A stretch of 29,608 bases of DNA from Sphingomonas sanxanigenens. Lineage in GTDB: Bacteria; Pseudomonadota; Alphaproteobacteria; Sphingomonadales; Sphingomonadaceae. The position numbers were made by a program, and so were the translations under genes. The stretch lies in the NCBI GenBank assembly GCA_003240855.1, contig QFNN01000025.1:1-29608 (forward strand). Direction: 5' to 3'. The first letter of the stretch is position 1. Each line of letters starts with the position of its first letter. Shown here one piece after another: positions 21,873 to 28,957 of the stretch. The notes below the pieces were generated by a model. The model saw only the letters and a list, made by a program, of their open reading frames with translations, had not been told where the DNA came from and searched no databases.

Positions 21873-21928
21873 CTCTCCCGATTAAGGCCGGGAATGACCG
21901 TGCGGCGGTGTTGAAGGCCACCGCACGG
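21873..21928 (-). promoter_or_regulatory. Structured leader of the hydrolase gene
   Basis: On the minus strand the leader first forms a stem from CCGTGCGG and CCGCACGG (21898-21905 with 21921-21928; loop 15 bases). A second stem, TCCCG with CGGGA (21889-21893 with 21876-21880; loop 8 bases), follows. The second includes part of the GGGAGAG ribosome binding site (21873-21879), so folding could limit translation. The remaining gap to tlyA (21929-22067) holds an AT-rich stretch near 21960-21980 that may contain promoters for both genes, but no clear -35/-10 pair. Confidence 0.35.
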
Positions 21929-22067
21929 CCACCTTCTCTCGACAGGCAGATGATGACTCTACCGATAAAATAGACAATAGGGCTGCGACGAGTCGAAGGC
22001 GATGCGAGCCAGCCTGACTCGGCCCTTTCGGCGGCTAAAGAAAAGCTTGTAGAAGGCGATCGGAACA

Positions 22068-22802
22068 ATGGCGAAAATCCGCGCGGATCAGATGCTTGTC
22101 GATCGCGGTCTGGTGGAGAGCCGCGCGCGGGCGCAGGCGCTCATTCTCGCCGGGCTGGTGTTCAGCGGCGAGCAGCGAGTCGCGAAGGCCGGGCAGGCGC
22201 TGGCCGCCGATGCGCCGCTCGACGTGCGCGGCCGCGACCATCCCTGGGTGTCGCGCGGCGGCATCAAGCTCGATCATGCGCTGACCCATTTCGGCTGGGA
22301 CGTGGCAGGTGCGGTCGCGATCGACGTGGGGTCGTCGACGGGGGGCTTCACCGATGTGCTGCTCAGCCGCGGCGCCGCGCGCGTCTATGCCGTCGATTCG
22401 GGGACCAACCAGCTAGCGTGGAAGCTGCGGCAGGATCCGCGCGTGGTCGTGCATGAGCAGACCAGCGCGCGGATCCTGACCGCCGATCATATTCCGGAAC
22501 CCGTCGACATCATCGTCTGCGACGCCAGCTTCATCGGGCTGGCCAAGGTGCTGGAAAGGCCGCTGGGTTTCGCAAAGTCGGGCGCGCGCCTGCTCGCGCT
22601 CATCAAGCCGCAGTTCGAGGCGGGGCGCGGCGAAGTCGGCAAGGGCGGCGTCGTCCGCGATCCCGCGATCCATGCGCGCGTATGCGCGGATGTGCGCGCC
22701 TGGGCCGAAGGCGAGGGCTGGGCGGTCGAAGGCATTGTCGAAAGCCCGATCAAGGGGCCGGAAGGCAATATCGAGTTCCTGATCGCCGCGCATCGCGGTT
22801 GA
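22068..22802 (+). CDS. tlyA: TlyA-family rRNA 2'-O-methyltransferase
   Basis: The 244-residue protein starts with an S4 RNA-binding domain (about residues 5-60: RADQMLVDRGLVESRARAQA). An FtsJ-like methyltransferase follows, with SAM-binding AIDVGSSTGGFTDVLL. The K-D-K-E catalytic set is present: K67 (RGGIKLDHAL), D152 (VCDASFIGL), K180 (LIKPQFEAG) and E236 (GNIEFLIA). TlyA proteins methylate ribose in 16S and/or 23S rRNA. An old haemolysin label for this family reflects early annotation and should not be taken literally. The ATG at 22068 follows GAAGG at a longish distance. Confidence 0.93.
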   Translation: MAKIRADQMLVDRGLVESRARAQALILAGLVFSGEQRVAKAGQALAADAPLDVRGRDHPWVSRGGIKLDHALTHFGWDVAGAVAIDVGSSTGGFTDVLLSRGAARVYAVDSGTNQLAWKLRQDPRVVVHEQTSARILTADHIPEPVDIIVCDASFIGLAKVLERPLGFAKSGARLLALIKPQFEAGRGEVGKGGVVRDPAIHARVCADVRAWAEGEGWAVEGIVESPIKGPEGNIEFLIAAHRG

Positions 22803-23060
22803 ACCATAACGGGACGCGTCTCGCCGCTTGCCATGAACGGCTCGCCCCGGTAGCGCCGGGCCTTGATGCGACCTGCCCAGCCATGGCTGACTGATCCGGC
22901 GGCGACCTTTCTGTCGCCCGTCATCCGCCGCACCCGTGCGGCCGGGCGTCCATCCTGTTCCGTACCGCTTGCAATCGGCGCGCGCCGCTGGCCTCATGGC
23001 GTCAGTGTGGCCGCGCCTGGAGACTTGTCGCTGTAACGTAGAGTCAAAAAGGGGGTTTGA
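22803..23060 (+). other. 258-base intergenic region with three small hairpins
   Basis: No gene is supported here. Three short GC stems are visible: CCCGG/CCGGG (22846-22860), GGCGAC/GTCGCC (22901-22918) and GCCGCA/TGCGGC (22927-22942). One may end tlyA transcription, but none has a T-run. The last 40 bases lead into tspO and should hold its promoter; I cannot fit a clear consensus. Confidence 0.4.
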
Positions 23061-23615
23061 ATGGGTGAGATCGCGTCCCGGTCGCAATTGCGCATGTCGT
23101 ATCTGCGCTGGGCTCTTGTCTGCGTGCCGGCGATCATCCTTCTCGGCTTCATCTCATCCAGCCTGTCGGGAACGGGGGCTGACAGCATCTGGTTCCAGCG
23201 GCTGGCCAAGCCCGCCTTCATGCCGCCCAACTGGCTGTTCCCGGTGGCCTGGACGATCCTTTACGCACTGATGGGCTTCGCGCTCGCTATGGTGTTCAAC
23301 GCGCGCCGGGCGAAGGGCAAGGGCGCGGCGATCGGGCTTTTCATCCTTCAGCTTGCGCTCAACCTTTTCTGGTCGCCGCTCTTTTTCGGCGCGCACCAGA
23401 TCCATCAGGCTTTCTTCCTGATCCTCGCCATCCTTGCCTTCGCGGCGTTGACCGCCTTCGCCTTTGCGCGCATCCGCGCGCTCGCGGGCTGGCTCCTTCT
23501 GCCTTATCTGCTCTGGCTGGGCTTTGCTTCGGCGCTCAACTACAGCGTCGATCAATTGAATCCGGGGGCCGAGTCCCTTGCCGTTCCGGCATCGGCCACC
23601 AACATAGGGCTTTGA
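23061..23615 (+). CDS. tspO: TspO/MBR-family membrane protein
   Basis: TspO proteins are five-helix membrane proteins that bind tetrapyrroles and related ligands and in Rhodobacter tune pigment-gene expression. The 184-residue product has a 30-residue lead and five hydrophobic segments. It carries the family hallmarks KPAFMPPNWLFPVAWTILYA and QLALNLFWSPLFFG, plus WLGFASALNYSV near the end. In the best-studied members the WAP/NxxWxxxFF region lines the ligand pocket. The C-terminus runs about 20 residues past the last helix. The ubiK-like gene begins 11 bases after the stop. Confidence 0.93.
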   Translation: MGEIASRSQLRMSYLRWALVCVPAIILLGFISSSLSGTGADSIWFQRLAKPAFMPPNWLFPVAWTILYALMGFALAMVFNARRAKGKGAAIGLFILQLALNLFWSPLFFGAHQIHQAFFLILAILAFAALTAFAFARIRALAGWLLLPYLLWLGFASALNYSVDQLNPGAESLAVPASATNIGL

Positions 23616-23626
23616 AGGAGATTAGA

Positions 23627-23929
23627 ATGCAGTCCGAGAACCGCCTGTTCGATGATCTGGCGAAAGTGCTGAACGGCGCCGCCGGGACGATCGCAGGCCT
23701 CGGCCGCGAAGCCGAAGCGTCGGCGCGCGAGCGCGCGCGCGAGTGGATCGGCGGTCTGGATTTCGTCAGCCGCGACGAGTTTGAGGCGGTGAAGGCGATG
23801 GCCGCCGCCGCGCGCGACGAGAATGACGCGCTGCGCGCGCGCATCGAGGCGCTGGAAACTGCAATCGCCGGCGCTGGCGGCGCGGCCGCGAAACCCGCGG
23901 CGAAGCGCGGCAAGGGGGCCGCCGCCTGA
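23627..23929 (+). CDS. UbiK/BMFP-family accessory factor
   Basis: ATG at 23627 has AAGGAG seven bases upstream and gives 100 residues; a TTG start five codons earlier is less likely. It shows the BMFP pattern: an amphipathic N-terminal part (ENRLFDDLAKVLNGAAGTIA, then GLGREAEASARERAREWI), the FVSRDEFEAVKAMAAAARDE segment and a coiled coil (NDALRARIEALE). An Ala/Lys tail completes it. In enterics UbiK binds UbiJ and supports aerobic ubiquinone synthesis, and the N-terminal helix interacts with membranes. Its place directly after tspO suggests co-expression. Confidence 0.88.
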   Translation: MQSENRLFDDLAKVLNGAAGTIAGLGREAEASARERAREWIGGLDFVSRDEFEAVKAMAAAARDENDALRARIEALETAIAGAGGAAAKPAAKRGKGAAA

Positions 23930-23948
23930 TATTTGTCATGGCGGCGTC

Positions 23949-23986
23949 GGCCGGTCCGCTCCCGGACGGCCAACAGCTTATCCACA
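23949..23986. promoter_or_regulatory. Hairpin and perfect DnaA-box 9-mer
   Basis: A bulged stem (GGCC-G-GTCCG at 23949-23958 with CGGACGGCC at 23963-23971) is followed seven bases later by TTATCCACA (23978-23986), the exact DnaA-box consensus. The hairpin may end ubiK transcription. A single box between genes, without clustered boxes or an AT-rich unwinding element, does not make an origin; it could titrate DnaA or regulate the YbjN-type gene at 24070. Confidence 0.4.
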
Positions 23987-24069
23987 GCTTTTTACACCAT
24001 TGCCTTGCTCCCCTTGGGCGTTGCGGGCAATTTTCAGCGCGGCCGAACAGGGCTGCGGGGCGCTAAGGC

Positions 24070-24582
24070 ATGACGTTGGAAGAATTTGAAGACAGCAGCG
24101 GCGATGACGCCGCGCCGATCGACATGCTCGAAAATTATTTCGCGGCGCATGGCTGGTCCTACGAGCGGATGGGCGATGACGAGATCGTCGCCAATATCCA
24201 GGGTAGCTGGGCCAAATATGAGCTGCGCGGCGTGTGGCGCGAGGATGATCGGGTGCTCCAGTTCCTGGCGCTGCCCGATGTGCGCGTGCCTGACGACAAA
24301 CGCGCGACGATCTACGAGACGATCGGGCTGGTGAACGAGCAGCTCTGGCTCGGCCATTTCGAGCTGTGGGCGAACAGCGGCATCCTGCTCTTCCGCCACG
24401 CGGCGCTGCTTTCGGTTTCGGATGGGCCGCTGCTTGCGCTCGATCAGGCCGAAACGCTGATCGAGGCGGCGCTTGATGAGTGCGAGCGCTTCTATCCCGT
24501 TTTCCAGTTCGTATTGTGGGGCGGCAAGAGCCCCAGGGATGCGATCGCCGCCGCGCTCATCGAAACGCAGGGCGAAGCCTGA
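24070..24582 (+). CDS. YbjN-domain protein
   Basis: The 170-residue protein matches the YbjN family, with an acidic N-terminus, PIDMLENYFAAHGWSYERMG and DDEIVANIQGSWAKYELRGV. WREDDRVLQFLALPD, NEQLWLGHFELWANSGILLF and ERFYPVFQFVLWGGKSP follow. YbjN is a fold related to type III secretion chaperones, and overexpression in E. coli alters stress and motility genes; the molecular role is unknown. The start is ATG at 24070, with no strong ribosome binding site seen. Confidence 0.88.
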   Translation: MTLEEFEDSSGDDAAPIDMLENYFAAHGWSYERMGDDEIVANIQGSWAKYELRGVWREDDRVLQFLALPDVRVPDDKRATIYETIGLVNEQLWLGHFELWANSGILLFRHAALLSVSDGPLLALDQAETLIEAALDECERFYPVFQFVLWGGKSPRDAIAAALIETQGEA

Positions 24583-24668
24583 AAGCAGACTGATCGGAAA
24601 GGGGCGGCCGGAACTTATCCGTCGCCGGGGTTTTCGTCCGGGTGTCCCGCCATTAGTCTGGAACCCGG

Positions 24669-26492
24669 ATGGAGCATTATGCCCTTGTTTTCGCGCTGAT
24701 CGGCGCGCTCGGGATCGGCGCGCAGTGGATCGCGTGGCGGACGGGCTGGCCCGCGATCGCGCTGATGCTGGCGGCCGGCGTTATCGCCGGGCCGGTCACC
24801 GGGCTTATTCGCCCGCACGATATATTCGGCGACCTGCTCGAACCGATGATCTCGGTCGCGGTTGCGCTCATCCTGTTCGAGGGCGGGCTGAGCCTCAATT
24901 TCCGCGAGTTGCGGCGCACCGACGGCGCGGTGACGCGGCTGGTGCTGCTCGGCGCGCCGATCGGCTGGGTGCTGGGCGCACTCGCCTGCTATTATGTGGC
25001 GGGGCTGGTCTGGCCCGTCGCGATCCTCTTCGCCGGCATTTTGGTGGTGACGGGGCCGACGGTGGTGCTGCCGCTGCTTCGCCAGAGCAATGTCGCCGCC
25101 CGGCCGCGCGCGATCCTCAAATGGGAAGCGATCGTCAACGATCCGGTCGGCGCGCTGTTCGGCGTCATCACCTACGAATATCTGCGCCGGACGGGCGAGG
25201 GCGCGACGCTGGCCAGCGTTCTCGTCTCGCTCGCCGCGGCGGCGGCGGTAGCGGGGCTGATCGGCTGGCTTGCCGCGCGCGCGATCGGCTGGGCGTTCCC
25301 GCGCGGTCATGTCCCCGAATATCTGAAGGCGCCAGTCCTGCTCGTCGCGGTCATCATCGTGTTCGTCGGGTCGAACATCGTCCAGCAGGAAACCGGGCTG
25401 CTCGCGGTGACCGTGATGGGGATCGCGGTCGCCAACATGAAGATGGATTCGCTGCGCGACGTCCAGCCCTTCAAGGAGAATATCACCGTCCTGCTCATCT
25501 CGGGCGTTTTCATCCTGCTTTCCGCTTCGCTCAACCTGCAGGCGCTGCGCCAGTTTGAATGGCGCTTCCTGGCCTTCCTCGTCGCGCTGCTCTTCCTCGT
25601 CCGCCCCGCGACGGTTCTGCTGAGCCTCGCCTTCACCCCGGTGCCCTGGCGCGAACGATTGCTCGTCGCGTGGATTGCGCCGCGCGGCGTCGTCGCGGTC
25701 GCCATTTCGGGTCTGTTCGCGCTGCGCCTCGATCATCTGGGCTTCAGCGACGGATCGATCCTCGTCACCCTGTCCTTCGCGGTGGTGACCGCGACGATCA
25801 TCGCGCACGGCTTCTCGATCGGTCCGGTCGCGCGGCTGCTGAAGGTGACGGGCGCGACCGAGCAGGGGCTGCTGATCGTCGGCGGCACGCCGTTCAGCTT
25901 CGCGCTCGCCGAACAACTTCGCCAGCTCGAGGTGCCCGTGACGATCGCCGACAATAGCTGGCAGCGCCTCGCCGCCGCGCGGCAGGCGGGCATCCCGACC
26001 TATCATGGCGAGATACTGGCGGAGGCGACCGAGGAACGGCTCGACCTCGATCAGTTCCAGGTGATCGCCGCGACCACGGATAATGAGGCGTATAACGCGC
26101 TCGTCTGCAACGAATTCGCGCCCGAGGTCGGCCGCGACAACGTCTATCAGCTCGGTGATTCGAGCGACGATGACGATCCCCGCTCGTTGCCCGAGGCGCT
26201 GCGCGGGCGCGCTCTCTTCGCATCGGGGCTGGGCGTCGAGCAGATTCTGGAGCGCGATCGCGCCGGCTGGGGTTTCCGCAAGACGCGGATCACCGACCAG
26301 TTCGATTTCGAGGCCGCGCGCGCCGGGTTGCCCGAGGAAGCCGACATGCTGTTGCTGATCCGCAAGGGCGGCGCGCTGCGCTTCTTCACCCACGCATCGC
26401 GGCCGACGCCGCAGGCGGGGGACACGATCATATCCTACGTCCCGCCCGGCGAGGCGGCGGCGCAGGAACAGGAGGGAGAGGCGCTGGCATGA
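24669..26492 (+). CDS. CPA1-type cation/proton antiporter with C-terminal Rossmann-like domain
   Basis: The 607-residue protein has about twelve membrane helices in its first 390 residues. CPA1-type features include ALILFEGGLSLNFRELRR, GPTVVLPLLRQSN and the ion-binding ND pair at N157-D158 in WEAIVNDPVGALFG. IAPRGVVAVAISGLFALRL also fits. From about residue 398 there is a TrkA-N/RCK-like domain (GLLIVGGTPFSFALAEQLRQ, VPVTIADNSWQRLAAARQAG), but the glycine motif is GGTPFSFA rather than GxGxxG, so nucleotide binding may be altered. A second regulatory-type domain may follow near residue 540. It probably exports Na+ or K+ in exchange for protons; the ion is not settled. It overlaps the next gene by ATGA. 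Confidence 0.9.
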   Translation: MEHYALVFALIGALGIGAQWIAWRTGWPAIALMLAAGVIAGPVTGLIRPHDIFGDLLEPMISVAVALILFEGGLSLNFRELRRTDGAVTRLVLLGAPIGWVLGALACYYVAGLVWPVAILFAGILVVTGPTVVLPLLRQSNVAARPRAILKWEAIVNDPVGALFGVITYEYLRRTGEGATLASVLVSLAAAAAVAGLIGWLAARAIGWAFPRGHVPEYLKAPVLLVAVIIVFVGSNIVQQETGLLAVTVMGIAVANMKMDSLRDVQPFKENITVLLISGVFILLSASLNLQALRQFEWRFLAFLVALLFLVRPATVLLSLAFTPVPWRERLLVAWIAPRGVVAVAISGLFALRLDHLGFSDGSILVTLSFAVVTATIIAHGFSIGPVARLLKVTGATEQGLLIVGGTPFSFALAEQLRQLEVPVTIADNSWQRLAAARQAGIPTYHGEILAEATEERLDLDQFQVIAATTDNEAYNALVCNEFAPEVGRDNVYQLGDSSDDDDPRSLPEALRGRALFASGLGVEQILERDRAGWGFRKTRITDQFDFEAARAGLPEEADMLLLIRKGGALRFFTHASRPTPQAGDTIISYVPPGEAAAQEQEGEALA

Positions 26493-27124
26493 CGAGAGGG
26501 AACCGCAATGCAATGCTGTGGCGCATTGCGCCAGGATTGGTCGCACTGGCGCTGCTCGCCGCCGCCTGCACACCGCAGGCGAAGCAGGGCGACGCCGCCG
26601 GCAATGTCGCGGCCGCCGACGAAGCCGCCGCCGACGTGGGCAGCCCGGCCGGAGCGAATGAGGCGACCGAACAACGCTCCATCCTGCGCCCCGAAGTCAC
26701 TCCCACGCCCGATGCGCCAAAGCCGCTCGAACCCGAGAGCCTGACCATCGCCTTCGGCGCGTCCGGACAGAAGCTTGACGATGCCGGCCGGCAGGCGATC
26801 GACGCCTTGCTGTCGCATCCGGTGATGCAGGCGGGCGGCGCGATCATCCTGAGCGGCCACAGCGATTCGCGCGGATCGGATGGCGGCAATCGCGTCGCCT
26901 CGCGCAAGCGGGCCGAGGCGGTGCGCGCCTATCTGGTCGAAAAGGGCGTGGACGAAAAGCGGATCGTCGTCATCGCGCTTGGCGAGACGCGCCCGATCGC
27001 GCCCAACGCCAATGCCGACGGCAGCGACGATCCCGAGGGACGGGCGAAGAACCGCCGCGTCGAGATCGAGGTCAGGCCGCCGGCGCAGCCTTCCCCCGAT
27101 CCCGCAGCCCGGCCCACGCCCTGA
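26489..27124 (+). CDS. OmpA-family lipoprotein
   Basis: The 211-residue protein has a lipoprotein signal with lipobox LLAAAC (C27), then a Pro/Ala-rich linker to about residue 75. A C-terminal OmpA-like peptidoglycan-binding domain follows: ILSGHSDSRGSDGGNRVASR, KRAEAVRAYLVEKGVDEKRI, VIALGETRPIAPNANADGSD and RAKNRRVEIEV. The conserved aspartate and arginine that contact diaminopimelate are present. It should link the outer membrane, or periplasmic partners, to the cell wall. Its start overlaps the antiporter stop by four bases, an unusual pairing that implies coupled expression. Confidence 0.92.
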   Translation: MTRGNRNAMLWRIAPGLVALALLAAACTPQAKQGDAAGNVAAADEAAADVGSPAGANEATEQRSILRPEVTPTPDAPKPLEPESLTIAFGASGQKLDDAGRQAIDALLSHPVMQAGGAIILSGHSDSRGSDGGNRVASRKRAEAVRAYLVEKGVDEKRIVVIALGETRPIAPNANADGSDDPEGRAKNRRVEIEVRPPAQPSPDPAARPTP

Positions 27125-27170
27125 AACTCTTTTGGGATGCGCTGAAAACGGCGCGCGCCGATCGCCGGCC

Positions 27171-27944
27171 CTATTTGGTCGTGTAGCCGCCGTTGATGAG
27201 GATGGTCTGCCCCGTCAGCCACCAGCCGTCGGAGACGACGTGGCGGACGAAGGGCACGATATCGGCGATGTCGGTCAGCCCGGTTTTGGTGTAGCCCGAC
27301 AGCGCCGCCGCGCTTTCATGATAGCGCTGGGCTTCATTGCTTTCGGCGGGGTAGAAGAAAGGCGTGTCCATCGGCCCGGGCCCGATCGCGTTGACCGAGA
27401 TGCCGCGTTCGCCAAACTCCTTGGCCGCCGCGCGCGTATAATGCTCCACCGGCGCCTTTGATCCGGCATAGGTCGAGTAGAAGGGCGTGAATGCGCCGAG
27501 CAGCGAAGTGACGATCGTCACCAGCTTGCCATTGTCGTTGAGCGTCTTGCCGGCTTCCTTGATGAAAAAATAGGCCGCCTTGGCGTTGACGGCGGACATT
27601 TCGTCAAACTCTTCCTCGCTGGTCTCGACGATCGGCTTCTTGAGCACTTTGCCCACGGTGTTGATCGCGATGTCGATCGATCCCATCGCCTCCTTTGCGT
27701 CGGCGAACAGTTTCTCGACCGCCGCCGCCGTGATCAGGTTGCCCTGGAACGCATAAGCCCTGGCGCCCAGCGCTCGAACAGCCGCCACCGTTTCCTCGGC
27801 GGCCGCCTTCGTCGACTCGCTATTATAGTGGATGGCCACCGCCGCCGCGCCCTGGGCCGCCAGATCGCGCGCGATCAGCCCGCCCAGATTCTTCGCGCCG
27901 CCCGCGATCAGGGCCGTCTTGCCGGCGATATCATGCTTCGACAT
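27171..27944 (-). CDS. SDR-family oxidoreductase
   Basis: ATG at 27944 with AAGGAG ten bases upstream gives 257 residues; a much longer frame is only the open antisense of the AraC gene. The cofactor motif is AGGAKNLGGLIA (residues 14-25), a variant of TGxxxGxG. The catalytic set is S147 in VTSLLGAF and Y159/K163 in YSTYAGSK; INTVG replaces the usual NNAG. The end, GQTILINGGYTTK, is typical of classical SDRs. The AFQGNL stretch with IHYNSES after the second strand favours NADP(H) use, which is inference. It is divergent from an AraC-family gene, its likely regulator. Confidence 0.93.
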   Translation of the reverse strand: MSKHDIAGKTALIAGGAKNLGGLIARDLAAQGAAAVAIHYNSESTKAAAEETVAAVRALGARAYAFQGNLITAAAVEKLFADAKEAMGSIDIAINTVGKVLKKPIVETSEEEFDEMSAVNAKAAYFFIKEAGKTLNDNGKLVTIVTSLLGAFTPFYSTYAGSKAPVEHYTRAAAKEFGERGISVNAIGPGPMDTPFFYPAESNEAQRYHESAAALSGYTKTGLTDIADIVPFVRHVVSDGWWLTGQTILINGGYTTK

Positions 27945-27970
27945 TCGGAAAGTTCTCCTTGCCTGGATAC

Positions 27971-28022
27971 TCGCCGAATCTATCGAGGCTGCGCGCCGCC
28001 GCTTTCGAGATATAGTCGGCGA
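27971..28022. promoter_or_regulatory. Inverted repeat in the SDR/AraC divergent region
   Basis: TCGCCGAATCTATC (27971-27984) and GATATAGTCGGCGA (28009-28022) are inverted repeats agreeing at 12 of 14 positions, with a 24-base spacer. The arms are 38 bases apart, between three and four helical turns. They sit in the 105-base region between the divergent starts. This is a plausible operator for the AraC-family protein encoded alongside. Confidence 0.5.
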
Positions 28023-28049
28023 TTGTCGGAATCGTGTGGGGAGGCGCAA

Positions 28050-28895
28050 ATGGTGTGGGACGGGCGAAGGCCACGGTCGGAACGCCGGCGCTTGTCGCAC
28101 CGCGCGCTCGGCGCACAGGGGATAGGATTCGCCTTCGTCACGGAATCGATCGCCGCGCCGACCGACTGGTGCATCGAGGCGGATCATCACACCCTCGTCC
28201 TCCATATGGCCGGCGGGTTCCGGGGCATGGAATCGGTGTTCACCAATGGGCCATCGGCGCGCGTGCTGCCCGATGTGGGCGATTTCTGGGTGATCCCGGC
28301 GGGCCAGCGCTATGCGGCGCTCGCCCAGGGCGAGACCGTCGGCTATTGCGAAATGACCGTGCCGACCGCGCTGCTCGACGATCGCGCGCTGCCCACGCGG
28401 ATCGGGCATCGCGATCCCTTTCTCCAGGGCATGATCGAGCGGCTTTCGGCGGTCGCGGGGCGCGAGGACGATCTCGCCCAGATGCTCCGCGATACGCTCG
28501 CCGAACTGATCCGGCTCCACCTGCTCGATCGTTCGCGCGACCTCGCGCCGGGCGGGCGGGGCAATCGCCCGGTTCCGCGCGCGCTGATCGGCCTGCTCGA
28601 TGAACTGCGCGAAACGCTCGACTGGCCGCACAGCCTCGATACGATGGCGGTGCGCGCGGGCATGACGCGCGGCGATTTCCTGCGGGCTTTCCACGCCGCG
28701 ACGGGGATGACGCCGCATCGCTGGCTGGTCGGCCAGCGCATTGCCCTGGCAAAGGCGCTGCTCGCCGATCGCCGCCGGCCGATCACCGATATCGCGCTGG
28801 CGGTGGGCTTCTCGACGCCCAGCCATTTTTCGGCGGCTTTCCGCCAGCATACCGGCCTCAGCCCCAGCGAGCATCGGCAGGCGCTGCTGGGCTAG
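28050..28895 (+). CDS. AraC-family transcriptional regulator
   Basis: The chosen ATG at 28050 follows GGGGAGGCGCAA and gives 281 residues; the longer open frame runs back into the SDR gene. Residues 1-160 are a cupin-like sensing domain (WVIPAGQRYAALAQGETV). From about residue 185 two helix-turn-helix units follow: SLDTMAVRAGMTRGDFLRAF, HAATGMTPHRWLVGQRIALA, and then ITDIALAVGFSTPSHFSAAF, RQHTGLSPSEHR. The second carries the strongly conserved AraC signature. Divergent placement beside the SDR gene and the shared inverted repeat suggest it controls that gene and perhaps itself. Confidence 0.92.
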   Translation: MVWDGRRPRSERRRLSHRALGAQGIGFAFVTESIAAPTDWCIEADHHTLVLHMAGGFRGMESVFTNGPSARVLPDVGDFWVIPAGQRYAALAQGETVGYCEMTVPTALLDDRALPTRIGHRDPFLQGMIERLSAVAGREDDLAQMLRDTLAELIRLHLLDRSRDLAPGGRGNRPVPRALIGLLDELRETLDWPHSLDTMAVRAGMTRGDFLRAFHAATGMTPHRWLVGQRIALAKALLADRRRPITDIALAVGFSTPSHFSAAFRQHTGLSPSEHRQALLG

Positions 28896-28957
28896 GCGGT
28901 TGCGCGCGCCGGGGCGGGGTGTAGGGAAGCGGGCGTTCCGTTTTTCCGAAAAGGCCG

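Noticed and set aside
23941..24069. Replication origin
   Set aside because: One perfect DnaA box without clustered boxes, an AT-rich unwinding element or origin-associated genes is not an origin.
24612..24640. EcfG-type promoter before the antiporter gene
   Set aside because: GGAAC is followed 15 bases later by GTTTTC rather than CGTT, so both the -10 and the spacing fit poorly.
24615..26573. A 652-codon open frame on the minus strand
   Set aside because: It is antisense to the antiporter gene, has a composition dominated by charged residues, and shows no recognisable fold. It is a shadow frame.
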